Assembly: GCA_002375695.1 (NCBI GenBank)
Contig: DFMO01000003.1
Location: forward strand, 265,466 to 329,465
Source of the DNA: Flavobacteriaceae bacterium UBA3591
GTDB lineage: Bacteria > Bacteroidota > Bacteroidia > Flavobacteriales > Flavobacteriaceae
Direction: 5' to 3'
DNA length: 64,000 bases
Below are positions 1 through 9,336 of the stretch, piece after piece (the first letter of the stretch is position 1; each line of letters starts with the position of its first letter). The notes below the pieces were generated by a model. The model did no database searches, was not told the DNA's origin, and saw only the letters and a list, made by a program, of their open reading frames with translations. The translations under genes were made by a program, and so were the position numbers.

Positions 1-305
1 TTATTGAAGATTTAGACGAATATCTTTATCACATTGATAGAATGATAATGAATTTAAAACGCAGTGGGATGCTTAAAAACTTAAAGGCACTCATTGTTGG
101 CGGAATGACCGATATGAATGATAACACCATTCCCTTTGGAAAATCTGCTGAAGAAATAATTCTAGATGCAGTTAAAGACTATACATATCCTGTATTATTC
201 AACTTTCCCGCAGGGCATATTGAAAAAAATCACCCGTTAATTTTTGGTAGGACTGCAAGTTTTGAAATAGTGGGTAAAAAGGAAAAATACGTTCTGCGAT
301 TTTAA
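1..305 (+). CDS. LD-carboxypeptidase (peptidase S66), C-terminal part
   Basis: The frame is open from base 3, so the gene starts before the window; 100 residues are visible. S66 peptidases cut the L,D bond of tetrapeptides released from peptidoglycan during cell wall recycling, or act as MccF-like hydrolases. The visible part begins with IEDLDEYLYHIDRM, matching the family segment that carries the catalytic Glu. It later has FPAGHIEKNHPLIFG, which holds the expected catalytic His (codon 216-218) and the usual Pro-Leu-x-x-Gly ending. The nucleophile Ser would be in the missing N-terminal half. The protein ends normally with TAA at 303-305. The family call is firm; cytoplasmic recycling versus another substrate cannot be decided from this fragment. 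Confidence 0.85.
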   Translation, partial: IEDLDEYLYHIDRMIMNLKRSGMLKNLKALIVGGMTDMNDNTIPFGKSAEEIILDAVKDYTYPVLFNFPAGHIEKNHPLIFGRTASFEIVGKKEKYVLRF

Positions 306-515
306 GCAAAGCACCATTCTTTAATTTCTTATACTGCAAGTAATACAGAAAATAAAAAGAAAAATATAACTTACTAATTTTACCAGACTCTAACTCAAAA
401 GTGTTTTATACTCATTAAAACCCACCAAACGCCATAAACAACTGAAATTCTGCAAAATGGTTTTGTATTTTTAAGTTTTTCATTTAAAAATTACGAACCA
501 ATATAGGAAACAGTT

Positions 516-1145
516 ATGAAAATTAAATTATTATATTTAAGTACGCTATTGTGTCTACTTTTGGCTACACCTCTTTATTCGCAAATAACCAAGAAATCAA
601 AAAATAAGAATACTACAAATCAGAGAATTACCACTCCATCTAATAAAAAATTAGCAGACACTAATCAAATTATGGTAGTTAATCCAGATAACAGAAAAAT
701 AGTTCCGAAACGGCAACGGGTAATACACGGTCGCATCGATCCTATTACTGGAGAACAGATTCCTCCAACTAAAAAAGGACCACCAAGTAAAGAGTTTGCA
801 ATTATCTTTCCTCACATTTCACAACAATATCCAAATTCTAACTTTTATGTTTTAGGAGAGAGTGTATCGGGAAACAAGGAAGGACATATTCCCAAAGTAC
901 AACTTCACGGCGAAGGTCCAGCAGGCCGTACAGTAGAAGTAAAGATGTTTAGGGTTGATCAAAACAATAGGTTGATTCAAGATTGGACTCCCATTCGCGA
1001 AAAAATAAGTTTAGATGGATTTTGGGGAGCGAGTATACCTTGGGGTACATATGAGGATGAAGGAAAAAGCGTGAAACTCAAATTATTAGTTCGGCAATCC
1101 GCAAATAAATCAGATATAAAAACATTGTTTGTAGGTAGAGAATAG
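516..1145 (+). CDS. Secreted protein of unknown function
   Basis: 209 residues. Residues 1-22 form a clear Sec signal peptide (charged MKIK, a leucine-rich core, then ATPLYSQ, a cleavage site common in this phylum), so the product is exported. There is no lipobox Cys, so it is probably periplasmic or outer-surface rather than a lipoprotein. Residues 24-60 are rich in Lys, Asn and Thr and look disordered. The rest is strand-rich, with a Gly-Pro-rich segment (HGEGPAGRTVEVKMFRV) that resembles an Ig-like or carbohydrate-binding sandwich only in a general way. ATG at 516 is preceded by AGGAAA, a purine-rich site. I do not recognise the family. Its neighbours (wall peptidase, YraN) do not indicate a role. 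Confidence 0.7.
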   Translation: MKIKLLYLSTLLCLLLATPLYSQITKKSKNKNTTNQRITTPSNKKLADTNQIMVVNPDNRKIVPKRQRVIHGRIDPITGEQIPPTKKGPPSKEFAIIFPHISQQYPNSNFYVLGESVSGNKEGHIPKVQLHGEGPAGRTVEVKMFRVDQNNRLIQDWTPIREKISLDGFWGASIPWGTYEDEGKSVKLKLLVRQSANKSDIKTLFVGRE

Positions 1146-1268
1146 TTGTGGGCTAATTTGCAGGATAAAAACAAAGAGCTGAGGTTAAAAAAACCATCTT
1201 TTAAAATGCTAAATGAAATTTTAAAAGTTGAAACTTGAATTTTAATTTTTCTGTAATTTTAGCTTATT

Positions 1269-1631
1269 ATGGCTAAACATAACGAACTTGGGAAAATTGG
1301 TGAAGAAATAGCCACTCAGTTTTTAATTGAGAACGGCTATAAAATTTTATGTCGCAATTTTTATTTTAACAAAGCTGAAATAGACATAATAGCCCAAAAA
1401 GACAATAATACCGTTGTGATTGTGGAAGTGAAAACCAGAAATAGCAACTTTTTTGGCGACCCGCAAAGCTTTGTTACCCCTTCAAAAATTAAACTTTTGG
1501 TTAAAGCTGCAAACGAATATATAATTTCAAACGAACTTGATGTTGAAGTTCGTTTTGATATTATTGCCATTTTAAAAAATCAAAAAGAAGAGAAAATAGA
1601 GCATTTTAAAAATGCATTTTATCATTTCTAA
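1269..1631 (+). CDS. YraN/UPF0102 family endonuclease-like protein
   Basis: 120 residues, the usual length for UPF0102. These proteins have a restriction-endonuclease-like core and are thought to act on DNA, possibly in processing or recombination; their biochemical role is poorly defined. Seen here: the N-terminal GKIGEEIATQFLIENGY signature (residues 8-24), the active-site pair in AEIDIIA (Asp39) and the VEVKTR segment (Glu53, Lys55), followed by the expected SFVTPSKIKLL helix. All predicted metal-binding residues are present, so the protein should be intact. It is a monocistronic-looking gene between the secreted protein and cysE, with about 120 bases of upstream spacer and 74 bases to cysE. 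Confidence 0.9.
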   Translation: MAKHNELGKIGEEIATQFLIENGYKILCRNFYFNKAEIDIIAQKDNNTVVIVEVKTRNSNFFGDPQSFVTPSKIKLLVKAANEYIISNELDVEVRFDIIAILKNQKEEKIEHFKNAFYHF

Positions 1632-1705
1632 AACATAAAGTCGGTTTTTATTTCTGTAATTTTAAACAACAAAAGCGCAAAACTTCAACGATTAAAGTTT
1701 CAGAA

Positions 1706-2494
1706 ATGAGTAAAGAGATAATTCAGGCAATAGAAAGACAAAAGGAAAATCCGAATATAAAATATCGATTAAAAGTTAAAACCGAAGAATTTACCGATCT
1801 TTTATTTCACACCCTATTTGATGCCGAAACTTCGGTTGAAAAAAATCTACAGAAATTAGAAACTTTATTTGAAGAGTTAGCCGAAATAGCTTGCTGGAAA
1901 CCCGAAAAACCTTGTAAAGAGCTTTGGAATATCTACGTAAAAAAGCTACCCACAATACTTGAAAAATTAAATAAAGATGCCAAAGCGTTTTTAGATAACG
2001 ATCCCGCTGCCAATTCAATTGAAGAGGTTTATCTTTCGTACCCCGGCTTTTTTGCCATTGTAATTTATAGATTAAGCCATGAATTTTACAAAGTTGGTAT
2101 GCCTTTAATACCCAGATTAATGAGCGAATATGCGCATTTTATTACCGGTGCCGATATTAATCCGGGTGCGCAAATAGGGGAATCGTTTTTTCTCGATCAC
2201 GCAACAGGAACGGTAATTGGCGAGACTACCATAATTAAAGATAATGTAAAAATGTACCAAGGTGTAACCTTGGGAGCTCTTTCGGTAGCGCGAAATTTAA
2301 GGCATAAAAAGCGTCATCCCACGGTTGAAGACAACGTTGTAATTTATGCAAATGCAACCATTTTGGGCAGCGAAACTATCATTGGTGCCAATAGCATTAT
2401 TGGAGGTAACACTTGGATAACCGCATCGGTGCTTCCAAATTCGTTAGTTACAAATACTAGCAAAGTTGAAATTAAAACAGTAAAAAATGTTTAA
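1706..2494 (+). CDS. cysE: Serine O-acetyltransferase
   Basis: 262 residues. It makes O-acetylserine from serine and acetyl-CoA, the first step of cysteine synthesis, in the cytoplasm. The N-terminal 125 residues are helical, like the trimer-forming domain of long SATs. Residues 145-250 are a left-handed beta-helix with hexapeptide repeats. The catalytic region DHATGTVIGE gives Asp164-His165, with the conserved substrate-binding Asp150 in GADINPGAQIG. The last residues (VEIKTVKNV) lack the C-terminal Ile that docks into CysK in enterobacteria. The stop overlaps the start of cysM by 8 bases, so the two are translationally coupled and supply sequential enzymes of one pathway. Confidence 0.93.
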   Translation: MSKEIIQAIERQKENPNIKYRLKVKTEEFTDLLFHTLFDAETSVEKNLQKLETLFEELAEIACWKPEKPCKELWNIYVKKLPTILEKLNKDAKAFLDNDPAANSIEEVYLSYPGFFAIVIYRLSHEFYKVGMPLIPRLMSEYAHFITGADINPGAQIGESFFLDHATGTVIGETTIIKDNVKMYQGVTLGALSVARNLRHKKRHPTVEDNVVIYANATILGSETIIGANSIIGGNTWITASVLPNSLVTNTSKVEIKTVKNV

Positions 2495-3371
2495 AAACAT
2501 CACAGACTTTATAGGAAATACCCCGTTAATTGAATCTAATAATTTAATTGACAACCCTAATATTTCTCTTTTATTGAAATTGGAAGGTCAAAATCCCGGA
2601 GGCAGCGTAAAAGATCGCGCAGCTTACAATATGATAAAGTCTGCCTTGGATAGAAGTGAAATAGATAAAAACACAAAATTAATTGAAGCTACCAGCGGCA
2701 ATACCGGAATTGCCCTAGCAATGATTGCCGGAATTTTTAAGCTGAAAATAGAACTTGTAATGCCCGAAAATTCAACAAAAGAACGTATACAAACTATGCG
2801 AGCTTATGGTGCAAAAGTTACCTTAACTGCTGCCGAAATTGGTATTGAAGGCGCAAGAGATTATGCCGAAAAAAAAGTAGCCGAAGAGGGGTTTTACTCC
2901 TTTAACCAATTTGCCAATGATGATAATTGGAAAGCACATTATAAAACTACCGGACCCGAAATATGGAACGATACCAAGGGTAAAATAACCCATTTTGTTT
3001 CTGCCATGGGTACAACGGGTACTATTATGGGGGTTTCAACATATTTAAAAAAACAAAATGAAAATATACAAATTGTTGGCGCACAACCCAGTGATAATGC
3101 CAAAATACCAGGTATTAGAAAGTGGCCAGCGGCTTATTTACCAAAAATATTTAACCCCAAAAAAGTAAATCGAATAATTGAAGTTAATGAAGTCGAGGCT
3201 ACCAGAACTACTAAACTGCTAGCCGAAAAAGAAGGTATATTTGCCGGCATGAGCAGTGGCGGAAGCGTTGCTGCAGCTTTAAAACTAGCCAAAACTTTAG
3301 ATAGCGGGATAATTGTGGCCGTTATTTGCGACCGTGGCGACAGGTACTTGTCGTCTCCGCTTTTCGATTAA
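2487..3371 (+). CDS. cysM: Cysteine synthase (CysM-like)
   Basis: 294 residues, PLP-dependent beta-replacement enzyme that converts O-acetylserine plus sulfide (or thiosulfate) to cysteine. The PLP lysine is Lys42 in GGSVKDRAAYNM. The PLP phosphate and substrate loop TSGNTG is at residues 69-74, and MSSGGSVAAALK near the C terminus completes the cofactor site. The short length and the KDRAAYNM and DRGDRYLSS segments fit the CysM (B-type) branch better than CysK, though the exact sulfur donor cannot be read from sequence. ATG at 2487 lies inside the end of cysE. Converges with the next gene, leaving only 8 bases between stop codons. Confidence 0.92.
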   Translation: MFKNITDFIGNTPLIESNNLIDNPNISLLLKLEGQNPGGSVKDRAAYNMIKSALDRSEIDKNTKLIEATSGNTGIALAMIAGIFKLKIELVMPENSTKERIQTMRAYGAKVTLTAAEIGIEGARDYAEKKVAEEGFYSFNQFANDDNWKAHYKTTGPEIWNDTKGKITHFVSAMGTTGTIMGVSTYLKKQNENIQIVGAQPSDNAKIPGIRKWPAAYLPKIFNPKKVNRIIEVNEVEATRTTKLLAEKEGIFAGMSSGGSVAAALKLAKTLDSGIIVAVICDRGDRYLSSPLFD

Positions 3372-3379
3372 ATTTATTG

Positions 3380-4189
3380 TTAGTCTAAGTTTTCTATTTT
3401 GTGCTTTGCGAATTCTTCAATTTTATAAAGAAGAATAATCTGTAGAATTGTAGTGAAAATTAAAAAGAAAATACCCAGCCAAGCCATAAATACTAACGTA
3501 AATAAAATTCCGCTTACTACTTGAAAACCACCAGCAATACCAGGAATATTTCCGGAAATATTTTTTAAACGCATTAACCCCAAGCCAAAAATTACGCCGC
3601 CTAATCCAAAAAAAATAGATTGTATTACTATTACATATTCTATGTGAAACAATTCGTTATATAATGAAACCATATCGTATCCATAAAACAGAATTGTTGT
3701 GCCAATTAAAAAGAAGGAACCAATTTTTAACAGGTAATTATTAAAAATCTTTCCACTTAAAATAAAGCCCCACATAAAGTAAATAAATGTTATCATCACG
3801 ATAAATTTCATACTTACATAGGCAGCTTTTGAAATTATTAATTCACCTTCCTGAAATCGTGCGTAATCTATTGCAAACTCAACAAATCCCGATAGAAAAT
3901 AAACAAGACCACAAATCCAAGCTATTTTAAAATAGATAATTGAAGATTGACTATTCTTCCAATTGTAATTATTTGCATTGCGATTCTCTTTCTTTTTTAA
4001 ATTATCTAAGTTTTCACCCAACGCATCTAAGATGGTTTTTAAAGTAAAACTGCGCGGGGTTACCTCGCCAGCTTCTATTCTTTGAATGGTGCGTACATTT
4101 ATGTTACATTGCGCCACAAGTTCTTCTTGAGTTAATCCTTTTTTCTTGCGTAACTCTAAAATTCGTTGGCCGAGTTCTGGCTGTTTCAT
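3380..4189 (-). CDS. XRE-type HTH protein with membrane domain
   Basis: 269 residues. Residues 5-62 are a Cro/C1-type helix-turn-helix (RILELRKKKGLTQEELV, then VRTIQRIEAGEVTPR). A Lys/Asn-rich linker follows, then about six hydrophobic segments from residue 85 to 260. A membrane-tethered DNA-binding protein of this type is common in Bacteroidota but its targets and signal are not known. The ATG at 4187-4189 is the natural start because the HTH begins immediately. It stands alone between cysM (convergent) and mfd (same strand, 138 bases away). It may respond to membrane state; this is inference only. Confidence 0.75.
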   Translation of the reverse strand: MKQPELGQRILELRKKKGLTQEELVAQCNINVRTIQRIEAGEVTPRSFTLKTILDALGENLDNLKKKENRNANNYNWKNSQSSIIYFKIAWICGLVYFLSGFVEFAIDYARFQEGELIISKAAYVSMKFIVMITFIYFMWGFILSGKIFNNYLLKIGSFFLIGTTILFYGYDMVSLYNELFHIEYVIVIQSIFFGLGGVIFGLGLMRLKNISGNIPGIAGGFQVVSGILFTLVFMAWLGIFFLIFTTILQIILLYKIEEFAKHKIENLD

Positions 4190-4327
4190 AATTCAAATAT
4201 TTATGGAAGCAATAGTACGACTGCAGTAAATATAGTGCAATATTTTTAATTGAATTTAACCCGACATTTACCCGACATTACTTATAATTATTTGACTACG
4301 AGCATTTTATGTTGATTATTTTAAACC

Positions 4328-7300
4328 TTACACTGAAAATGGTTCTAGTGCTTTAAGAGCTTTATCGATTGAAGAAATGCCTTCAAAAGTTAAAATTAAG
4401 CGGAGCCCATTACGGGTTTGCTTTTCCTTCATTGTTACTTTTTGAGGATGACTCTGTACATATTGAAGCACTCTGGTAAATACCGGACTTTGATAAAAAG
4501 CACTTTGTTGATCGGCCACAAAATACCCAACCATTTTTTTCTGTTTCATAATTAAGCGTTCAATACCCATATCTATGGCACGCCATTTTATTCGAACACT
4601 ATTGAGCAAATCTTCGGCTTGTTTGGGCATTTCGCCAAACCTATCAATTAACTCACCCTCAAACTTGGCGAGTTCGGTTTCATCTTTTAAATCGTTAAGT
4701 TTTGTATATAGGTTAAGTCTTTCGGTAATATTATTAACATAATCGTCTGGAAAAAGCAATTCAAAATCTGTATCGATTGTCATCTCTTTTACAAATTTCT
4801 TTTTAGGCCCTTCGGTTTCTTCGTAAAGATCTTTAAATTCTTTTTCTTTTAATTCTTCAATAGCTTCAGAGAGAATTTTTTGATAGGTTTCAAAGCCAAT
4901 TTCATTAATAAACCCACTTTGTTCTCCACCCAGTAAGTCGCCAGCGCCTCTAATTTCAAGGTCTTTCATTGCAATGTTAATACCGCTACCCAATTCAGAA
5001 AATTGCTCTAAAGCGGTAATTCGTTTTCTTGCGTCTTCGGTCATTACAGAATAAGGTGGGGTAATAAAGTAGCAAAATGCTTTTTTATTGCTTCGCCCCA
5101 CTCTACCGCGCATTTGATGTAAATCTGAAAGTCCAAAGTTATTGGAGTTATTAATAAAAATGGTGTTGGCATTGGGCACATCTAACCCACTTTCAATAAT
5201 TGTTGTTGAAACTAAAACATCAAATTCGTTATTCATAAACCGAAGCATTAAATCTTCCAATTTTTTACCTTCCATTTGTCCATGGCCAATCCCAATTTTA
5301 GCATCGGGTACTAAGCGTTGAATCATTCCGGCAACTTCTTTGATATTTTCTATTCTATTGTGAACAAAATAAACTTGGCCTCCACGAGAAATTTCATATT
5401 GTACCGCATCGCGAATACTCTCTTCGGCAAATCTAATTACATGCGTTTCTACAGGGTATCTATTGGGAGGCGGCGTGGTAATAACCGACAAATCGCGAGC
5501 TGCCATTAAACTAAACTGTAACGTACGCGGAATAGGCGTTGCTGTTAAAGTGAGCGTATCTACATTTTCTTTAATCGTTTTTAATTTGTCTTTTACAGCA
5601 ACACCAAATTTTTGTTCTTCGTCTATAATTAGTAGGCCTAAATCTTTAAATGCTACTGTTTTGCTAACCAATTGATGGGTGCCAATTACAATATCTAATC
5701 GCCCGTCTTTAAGACCCTCTAAAACAGTCTTTCTTTGTTTTGGCGTTCTAAACCGGTTTAAATAATCTACTTTAACGGGCATTTCGGCAAGTCTTTCAGA
5801 AAAGGTTTTATAATGCTGAAATGCTAAAATTGTAGTTGGTACTAAAACGGCAACTTGTTTGCCATTATCGACTGCTTTAAAAGCTGCGCGAATAGCTACC
5901 TCAGTTTTCCCGAAACCTACGTCTCCACAAACCAATCTGTCCATAGGGCGTTCGTTTTCCATATCTCTTTTAACATCTTCGGTGGCAGCACTTTGGTCTG
6001 GGGTATCTTCGTAAATAAAAGAAGATTCTAATTCGGCTTGTAAATAACTGTCGGGATCAAAAGCAAAGCCTTTTAAAGTACGTCGCTTTGCGTATAATTC
6101 AATTAAATTAAAAGCAATTTCTTTTACTCGCGTTTTGGTTTTTTGTTTAAGTTTTTTCCAAGCATCGCTTCCCAGTTTGTAAATTTTTGGCTCCTTGCCA
6201 TCTTTCCCGTTGTACTTAGAAATTTTATGCAAAGAGTGAATACTGAGGTATAAAATATCGCGTTCGCCATAAAACAATTTAATGGCTTCCTGCATTTTGC
6301 CTTCCACTTCAATTTTTTGCAAACCACCAAATTTTCCAATCCCGTGGTCTATGTGGGTTACATAGTCGCCTACTTCAAGATTGGTAATTTCTTTTAGGGT
6401 AATCGCCTGCTTTTTGGCATAACCGTTTTTAAGCTGAAATTTGTGATATCGCTCAAATATTTGATGGTCTGTATAACACGCAATTTTTAAATCGGTATCT
6501 ATAAATCCTTGAAAAAGCGGAAATACAATAGTTTCAAATTGATTTACGGTTTGTTGCGCGTCTTCAAAAATATCGTGGAATCGTTTTGCTTGCTGTTCGC
6601 TACTGCAAAAAATGTAGTTTTTAAAGCCTTTTTGCGTATTGTCATTCAAATTTTCAATTAGTAAATCAAATTGTTTATTGAATGAAGGTTGCGGCTTGGT
6701 TGCAAACGAAATAGTATCTGAATTTGAAACTGAACTATTACTAATACGAACGGTTTTAAAATTTTCAAGCTGCAGTTTTAGCAAATCGGAAGTTGCAAAT
6801 AACTCCGAAGGTTGGGCGCGCTTTATTTCAGAATCTATTGCCTTATAAGCCTCGGTAGCCTTTTTAAATAAATTGTCGATAGCACTGCTAAAGAGCTCTT
6901 CGTTTTTAATAAAAACAACCGTTTTGGATGCTATGTATTTTAGAAAACTCTCACGATTTTCATCTATTGTTTTGTTTTCAACATTTGGAATAATAGACAC
7001 CTTTTTCACCTTGTCTAAAGACAATTGGGTTTCTACATCAAAAGTGCGGATACTGTCAACATCATCCCCAAAAAATTCGATGCGGTAGGGCTCGTCGTTG
7101 CTAAAACTGAATACATCTAAAATCCCTCCACGTACAGAAAATTCGCCCGGTTCGGTAACAAAATCAGTGCGTTTAAAGCGGTATTCAAATAAAATTTCGT
7201 TTACAAAGTCTATTGAAAGTTTATCGTCTACGGCAATTTTTAAAGTGTTGCGATCCAGCTCTTTTCGGGTTACTACTTTTTCAAAAAGAGCTTCGGGATA

Positions 7301-7669
7301 GGTAACTATAAAAGCGGGTTTTTTACGCGAATTTATTCGGTTTAAAACTTCGCTTCGCAACAAAACGTTGGCATTATCGGTCTCCTCTATTTGGTATGGA
7401 CGGCGATAGCTTCCGGGGTAAAAAAGCACATTTTTATCGCCCAAAAGATTTTCTAAATCGTTGAGGTGAAAAGCGGCTTCTTCTTTATCGTTTAAAATTA
7501 GAAGATAGGGCAGGTCGGCTTTTGAAAAATTTTCGGCTAAAACCATGGAAAGAGACGACCCCACGAGACCTGAAATGGATACGTTTTTTGATTTTTGAAC
7601 AATAGTTTCGCCCAGTTTTTGCGCTTGCAAAGACTGCGAATAGAGTGAAGTAACTATTTTTTTATGCAT
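4328..7669 (-). CDS. mfd: Transcription-repair coupling factor Mfd
   Basis: 1113 residues from the ATG at 7669. Mfd displaces RNA polymerase stalled at DNA lesions and recruits UvrA. Domains in order: an N-terminal UvrB-like module, the CarD-like polymerase-interacting domain (VGDYVTHIDHGIGKFGG, about residue 440), the RecG-like helicase with Walker A GDVGFGKTE (about 580), the DEEQKFGV box (about 685) and TATPIPRTL, the second RecA lobe with QMRGRVGRS, and the C-terminal TRCF domain. Length is normal. The frame stays open 15 codons further upstream, but a good promoter (7676-7706) lies inside that extension, so I place the start at 7669, where MHKKIV begins. The following minus-strand gene is unrelated in function. 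Confidence 0.96.
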   Translation of the reverse strand: MHKKIVTSLYSQSLQAQKLGETIVQKSKNVSISGLVGSSLSMVLAENFSKADLPYLLILNDKEEAAFHLNDLENLLGDKNVLFYPGSYRRPYQIEETDNANVLLRSEVLNRINSRKKPAFIVTYPEALFEKVVTRKELDRNTLKIAVDDKLSIDFVNEILFEYRFKRTDFVTEPGEFSVRGGILDVFSFSNDEPYRIEFFGDDVDSIRTFDVETQLSLDKVKKVSIIPNVENKTIDENRESFLKYIASKTVVFIKNEELFSSAIDNLFKKATEAYKAIDSEIKRAQPSELFATSDLLKLQLENFKTVRISNSSVSNSDTISFATKPQPSFNKQFDLLIENLNDNTQKGFKNYIFCSSEQQAKRFHDIFEDAQQTVNQFETIVFPLFQGFIDTDLKIACYTDHQIFERYHKFQLKNGYAKKQAITLKEITNLEVGDYVTHIDHGIGKFGGLQKIEVEGKMQEAIKLFYGERDILYLSIHSLHKISKYNGKDGKEPKIYKLGSDAWKKLKQKTKTRVKEIAFNLIELYAKRRTLKGFAFDPDSYLQAELESSFIYEDTPDQSAATEDVKRDMENERPMDRLVCGDVGFGKTEVAIRAAFKAVDNGKQVAVLVPTTILAFQHYKTFSERLAEMPVKVDYLNRFRTPKQRKTVLEGLKDGRLDIVIGTHQLVSKTVAFKDLGLLIIDEEQKFGVAVKDKLKTIKENVDTLTLTATPIPRTLQFSLMAARDLSVITTPPPNRYPVETHVIRFAEESIRDAVQYEISRGGQVYFVHNRIENIKEVAGMIQRLVPDAKIGIGHGQMEGKKLEDLMLRFMNNEFDVLVSTTIIESGLDVPNANTIFINNSNNFGLSDLHQMRGRVGRSNKKAFCYFITPPYSVMTEDARKRITALEQFSELGSGINIAMKDLEIRGAGDLLGGEQSGFINEIGFETYQKILSEAIEELKEKEFKDLYEETEGPKKKFVKEMTIDTDFELLFPDDYVNNITERLNLYTKLNDLKDETELAKFEGELIDRFGEMPKQAEDLLNSVRIKWRAIDMGIERLIMKQKKMVGYFVADQQSAFYQSPVFTRVLQYVQSHPQKVTMKEKQTRNGLRLILTFEGISSIDKALKALEPFSV

Positions 7670-7675
7670 TGCGTG

Positions 7676-7706
7676 CAAATTTAATTCAATCTTGACAGCT
7701 CTCAAA
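7676..7706 (-). promoter_or_regulatory. Promoter of mfd (near-leaderless)
   Basis: On the minus strand a TTTG (7703-7706) is followed after 19 bases by TAAATTTG (7676-7683), an excellent match to the Bacteroidota -33/-7 pattern. Only 6 bases separate the -7 element from the ATG at 7669, so transcription would begin at or next to the start codon. Confidence 0.6.
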
Positions 7707-7859
7707 GACCGCACGGCTTTTTAATGCTAACTTTATCATTTTAGTAACATACTATTTTAATATAAAGTTGAGCTAATTAGAATAACTGCATACAACAATC
7801 ACGCTTATTTATATTTCAGAAAAAAATAAAACAATGTCGAAAGAATATTTAGACCTGCT

Positions 7860-8660
7860 CTATCTTCCATTTAAATATTCTTTGCACTTGTTAACGGGGC
7901 TGGTATCACGATTTTTAAATGCATGATAACCACTACTAAAAAACAGTATTGCTGCAACGGCAATTGCGGTGTATGCTACCGTATTATTTGTAGCCCAATT
8001 TGCTACGGCTATTGCTACTAATGCCCAAGTTCCTACCAGAGCAAATTCGCGCATATTGCGAGTCCAAGTAACAACTAAATTTATAATACCAGCAATTACA
8101 ATCATAGTTACTGCCCAAAAGGTTTCGCTATAACCCCAAGCATTCCAATTACTATTTGTTAAATAGGCCGCAACGTTTGCAATACTCGCAACGGTAACCC
8201 ATCCACTGTAAAATACAAATGGCCACCAAAGACAAACAATTACTGAAATTGGTGCGTCCCACAGTTCCATTTTGTTGTTTAAAACAATTTTTAAAAGTGC
8301 AAAAAGCAATACAAAAATGGCCAAAACCGAATATTCCACATAGCCGTAAACCCAAAGGGTAAGCCACATAATATTTGCAAAACACGACAATACAAACCAC
8401 CAACCTGTTCGTAAAATAAAATCGTCATCGCGAACTGGTTTAAATAAACTTCTACTTTGGTAAATTATAAAACTAAATAACAGCAAATAAATAAACCCCC
8501 AAATAGAAAAAGCATAGCCTGCGGGCGTAAACAAATTGGTAGATGCTTTCGAAATTTCGCCAACAGTAGTATTATTTAATGCCCCTGTATTAGCGAGAAA
8601 ATTAACAACAATCATTGCTGCAAACATTATTAAATTGGCGATTTGTAGTGTTTTTTTCAT
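7860..8660 (-). CDS. TspO/MBR-like tryptophan-rich membrane protein
   Basis: 266 residues, almost entirely hydrophobic, with about eight to nine membrane segments and many Trp residues. The FTPAGYAFSIWGFIYLLL segment near residue 45 resembles the TspO signature of Pro-Gly-x-x-Phe followed by a Trp and Tyr-Leu helix. Typical TspO has 160 residues and five helices, so this is the longer relative found in Bacteroidota and commonly labelled tryptophan-rich sensory protein. Ligand and function are unknown; tetrapyrrole or light-stress roles are known only for true TspO. ATG at 8658-8660 precedes a charged MKK start. It is separated from PdeM upstream by 34 bases and could be the last gene of that operon. 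Confidence 0.6.
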   Translation of the reverse strand: MKKTLQIANLIMFAAMIVVNFLANTGALNNTTVGEISKASTNLFTPAGYAFSIWGFIYLLLFSFIIYQSRSLFKPVRDDDFILRTGWWFVLSCFANIMWLTLWVYGYVEYSVLAIFVLLFALLKIVLNNKMELWDAPISVIVCLWWPFVFYSGWVTVASIANVAAYLTNSNWNAWGYSETFWAVTMIVIAGIINLVVTWTRNMREFALVGTWALVAIAVANWATNNTVAYTAIAVAAILFFSSGYHAFKNRDTSPVNKCKEYLNGR

Positions 8661-8694
8661 AATATTTAATTGCGGTCTACGTTCGACCTGCTAT

Positions 8695-9336
8695 TTAATT
8701 CTTCGAAACACAAATTACTTCTCCCTCAACTATGGCAAAAACCTCATCTTTTCCCGATGGTTTTAAAATGTGCTTTCCCGTAAAGTTACCAAAAGCAGGT
8801 AGAATTAAGCTGTTAACAGTTTTATAAAAACAAGCCAATCGTAAAAACTGTCTACCCACGCCCCGCATCTTTATACCTGGATGAATATGACCCGAAAAAT
8901 TAAACAAGCCTTTCACTTCGGTGGGGTGGTGGGTTAAATAGAAGTTGTTTATTGTAAGTTCATCAAATACTTGCACCCCTAAATCTTCGTATAAATACTT
9001 CGGGATTATATCGTGATTTCCTGAAATTAAAATTATTTGCGCTGTAGTATATTCTACCCACTTTTCAAAATCTCGCCATTCTTCATTTAATTTACTGTGA
9101 AATAAATCGCCTAAAAAACAAATGGTTTTTGGTTGAAAGTAGTTGCTTATTTCGGTTAACCTTTCGAGGTTTTTATAGGCGGCGTTTGCCGGAATTGCAG
9201 CCCCGTGTTTTCTAAAATGCGCCACCTTTCCCAAATGAACATCGGCAATTAAAAGCATGGCTTCTTCTTTCCAAAAAACAGCGCCACTGGGGTGTAGCAT
9301 AAAATTGTGATTGTGAATTTTTATGTTTTGAATCAT
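8695..9336 (-). CDS. pdeM: Ligase-associated DNA damage response endonuclease PdeM
   Basis: 213 residues, calcineurin-like metallophosphoesterase. All metal motifs are visible: DVH (32-34), GDLFH (76-80), GNHD (106-109), the His pair in THHP (135-138) and GHIH (149-152). The family is the PdeM member of the ligase-associated DNA damage response set. Its start overlaps the stop of the helicase gene by four bases (ATGA), so it is co-translated with it. Members are described as phosphodiesterase/endonucleases; the substrate of this one is inferred from gene context to be damaged DNA. Confidence 0.9.
   Translation of the reverse strand: MIQNIKIHNHNFMLHPSGAVFWKEEAMLLIADVHLGKVAHFRKHGAAIPANAAYKNLERLTEISNYFQPKTICFLGDLFHSKLNEEWRDFEKWVEYTTAQIILISGNHDIIPKYLYEDLGVQVFDELTINNFYLTHHPTEVKGLFNFSGHIHPGIKMRGVGRQFLRLACFYKTVNSLILPAFGNFTGKHILKPSGKDEVFAIVEGEVICVSKN

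Noticed and set aside
306..515. Possible small gene or RNA in the 210-base gap after the LD-carboxypeptidase
   Set aside because: No open frame, no clear hairpin and no promoter of the TAnnTTTG form was seen.
5318..7301. Several plus-strand open frames of 63-71 codons opposite mfd
   Set aside because: They are shadows of a well-supported long gene, without family features or ribosome sites.
7670..7714. Longer Mfd start 15 codons upstream
   Set aside because: The extension overlaps a strong promoter and does not resemble Mfd N termini; the ATG at 7669 begins the conserved protein.
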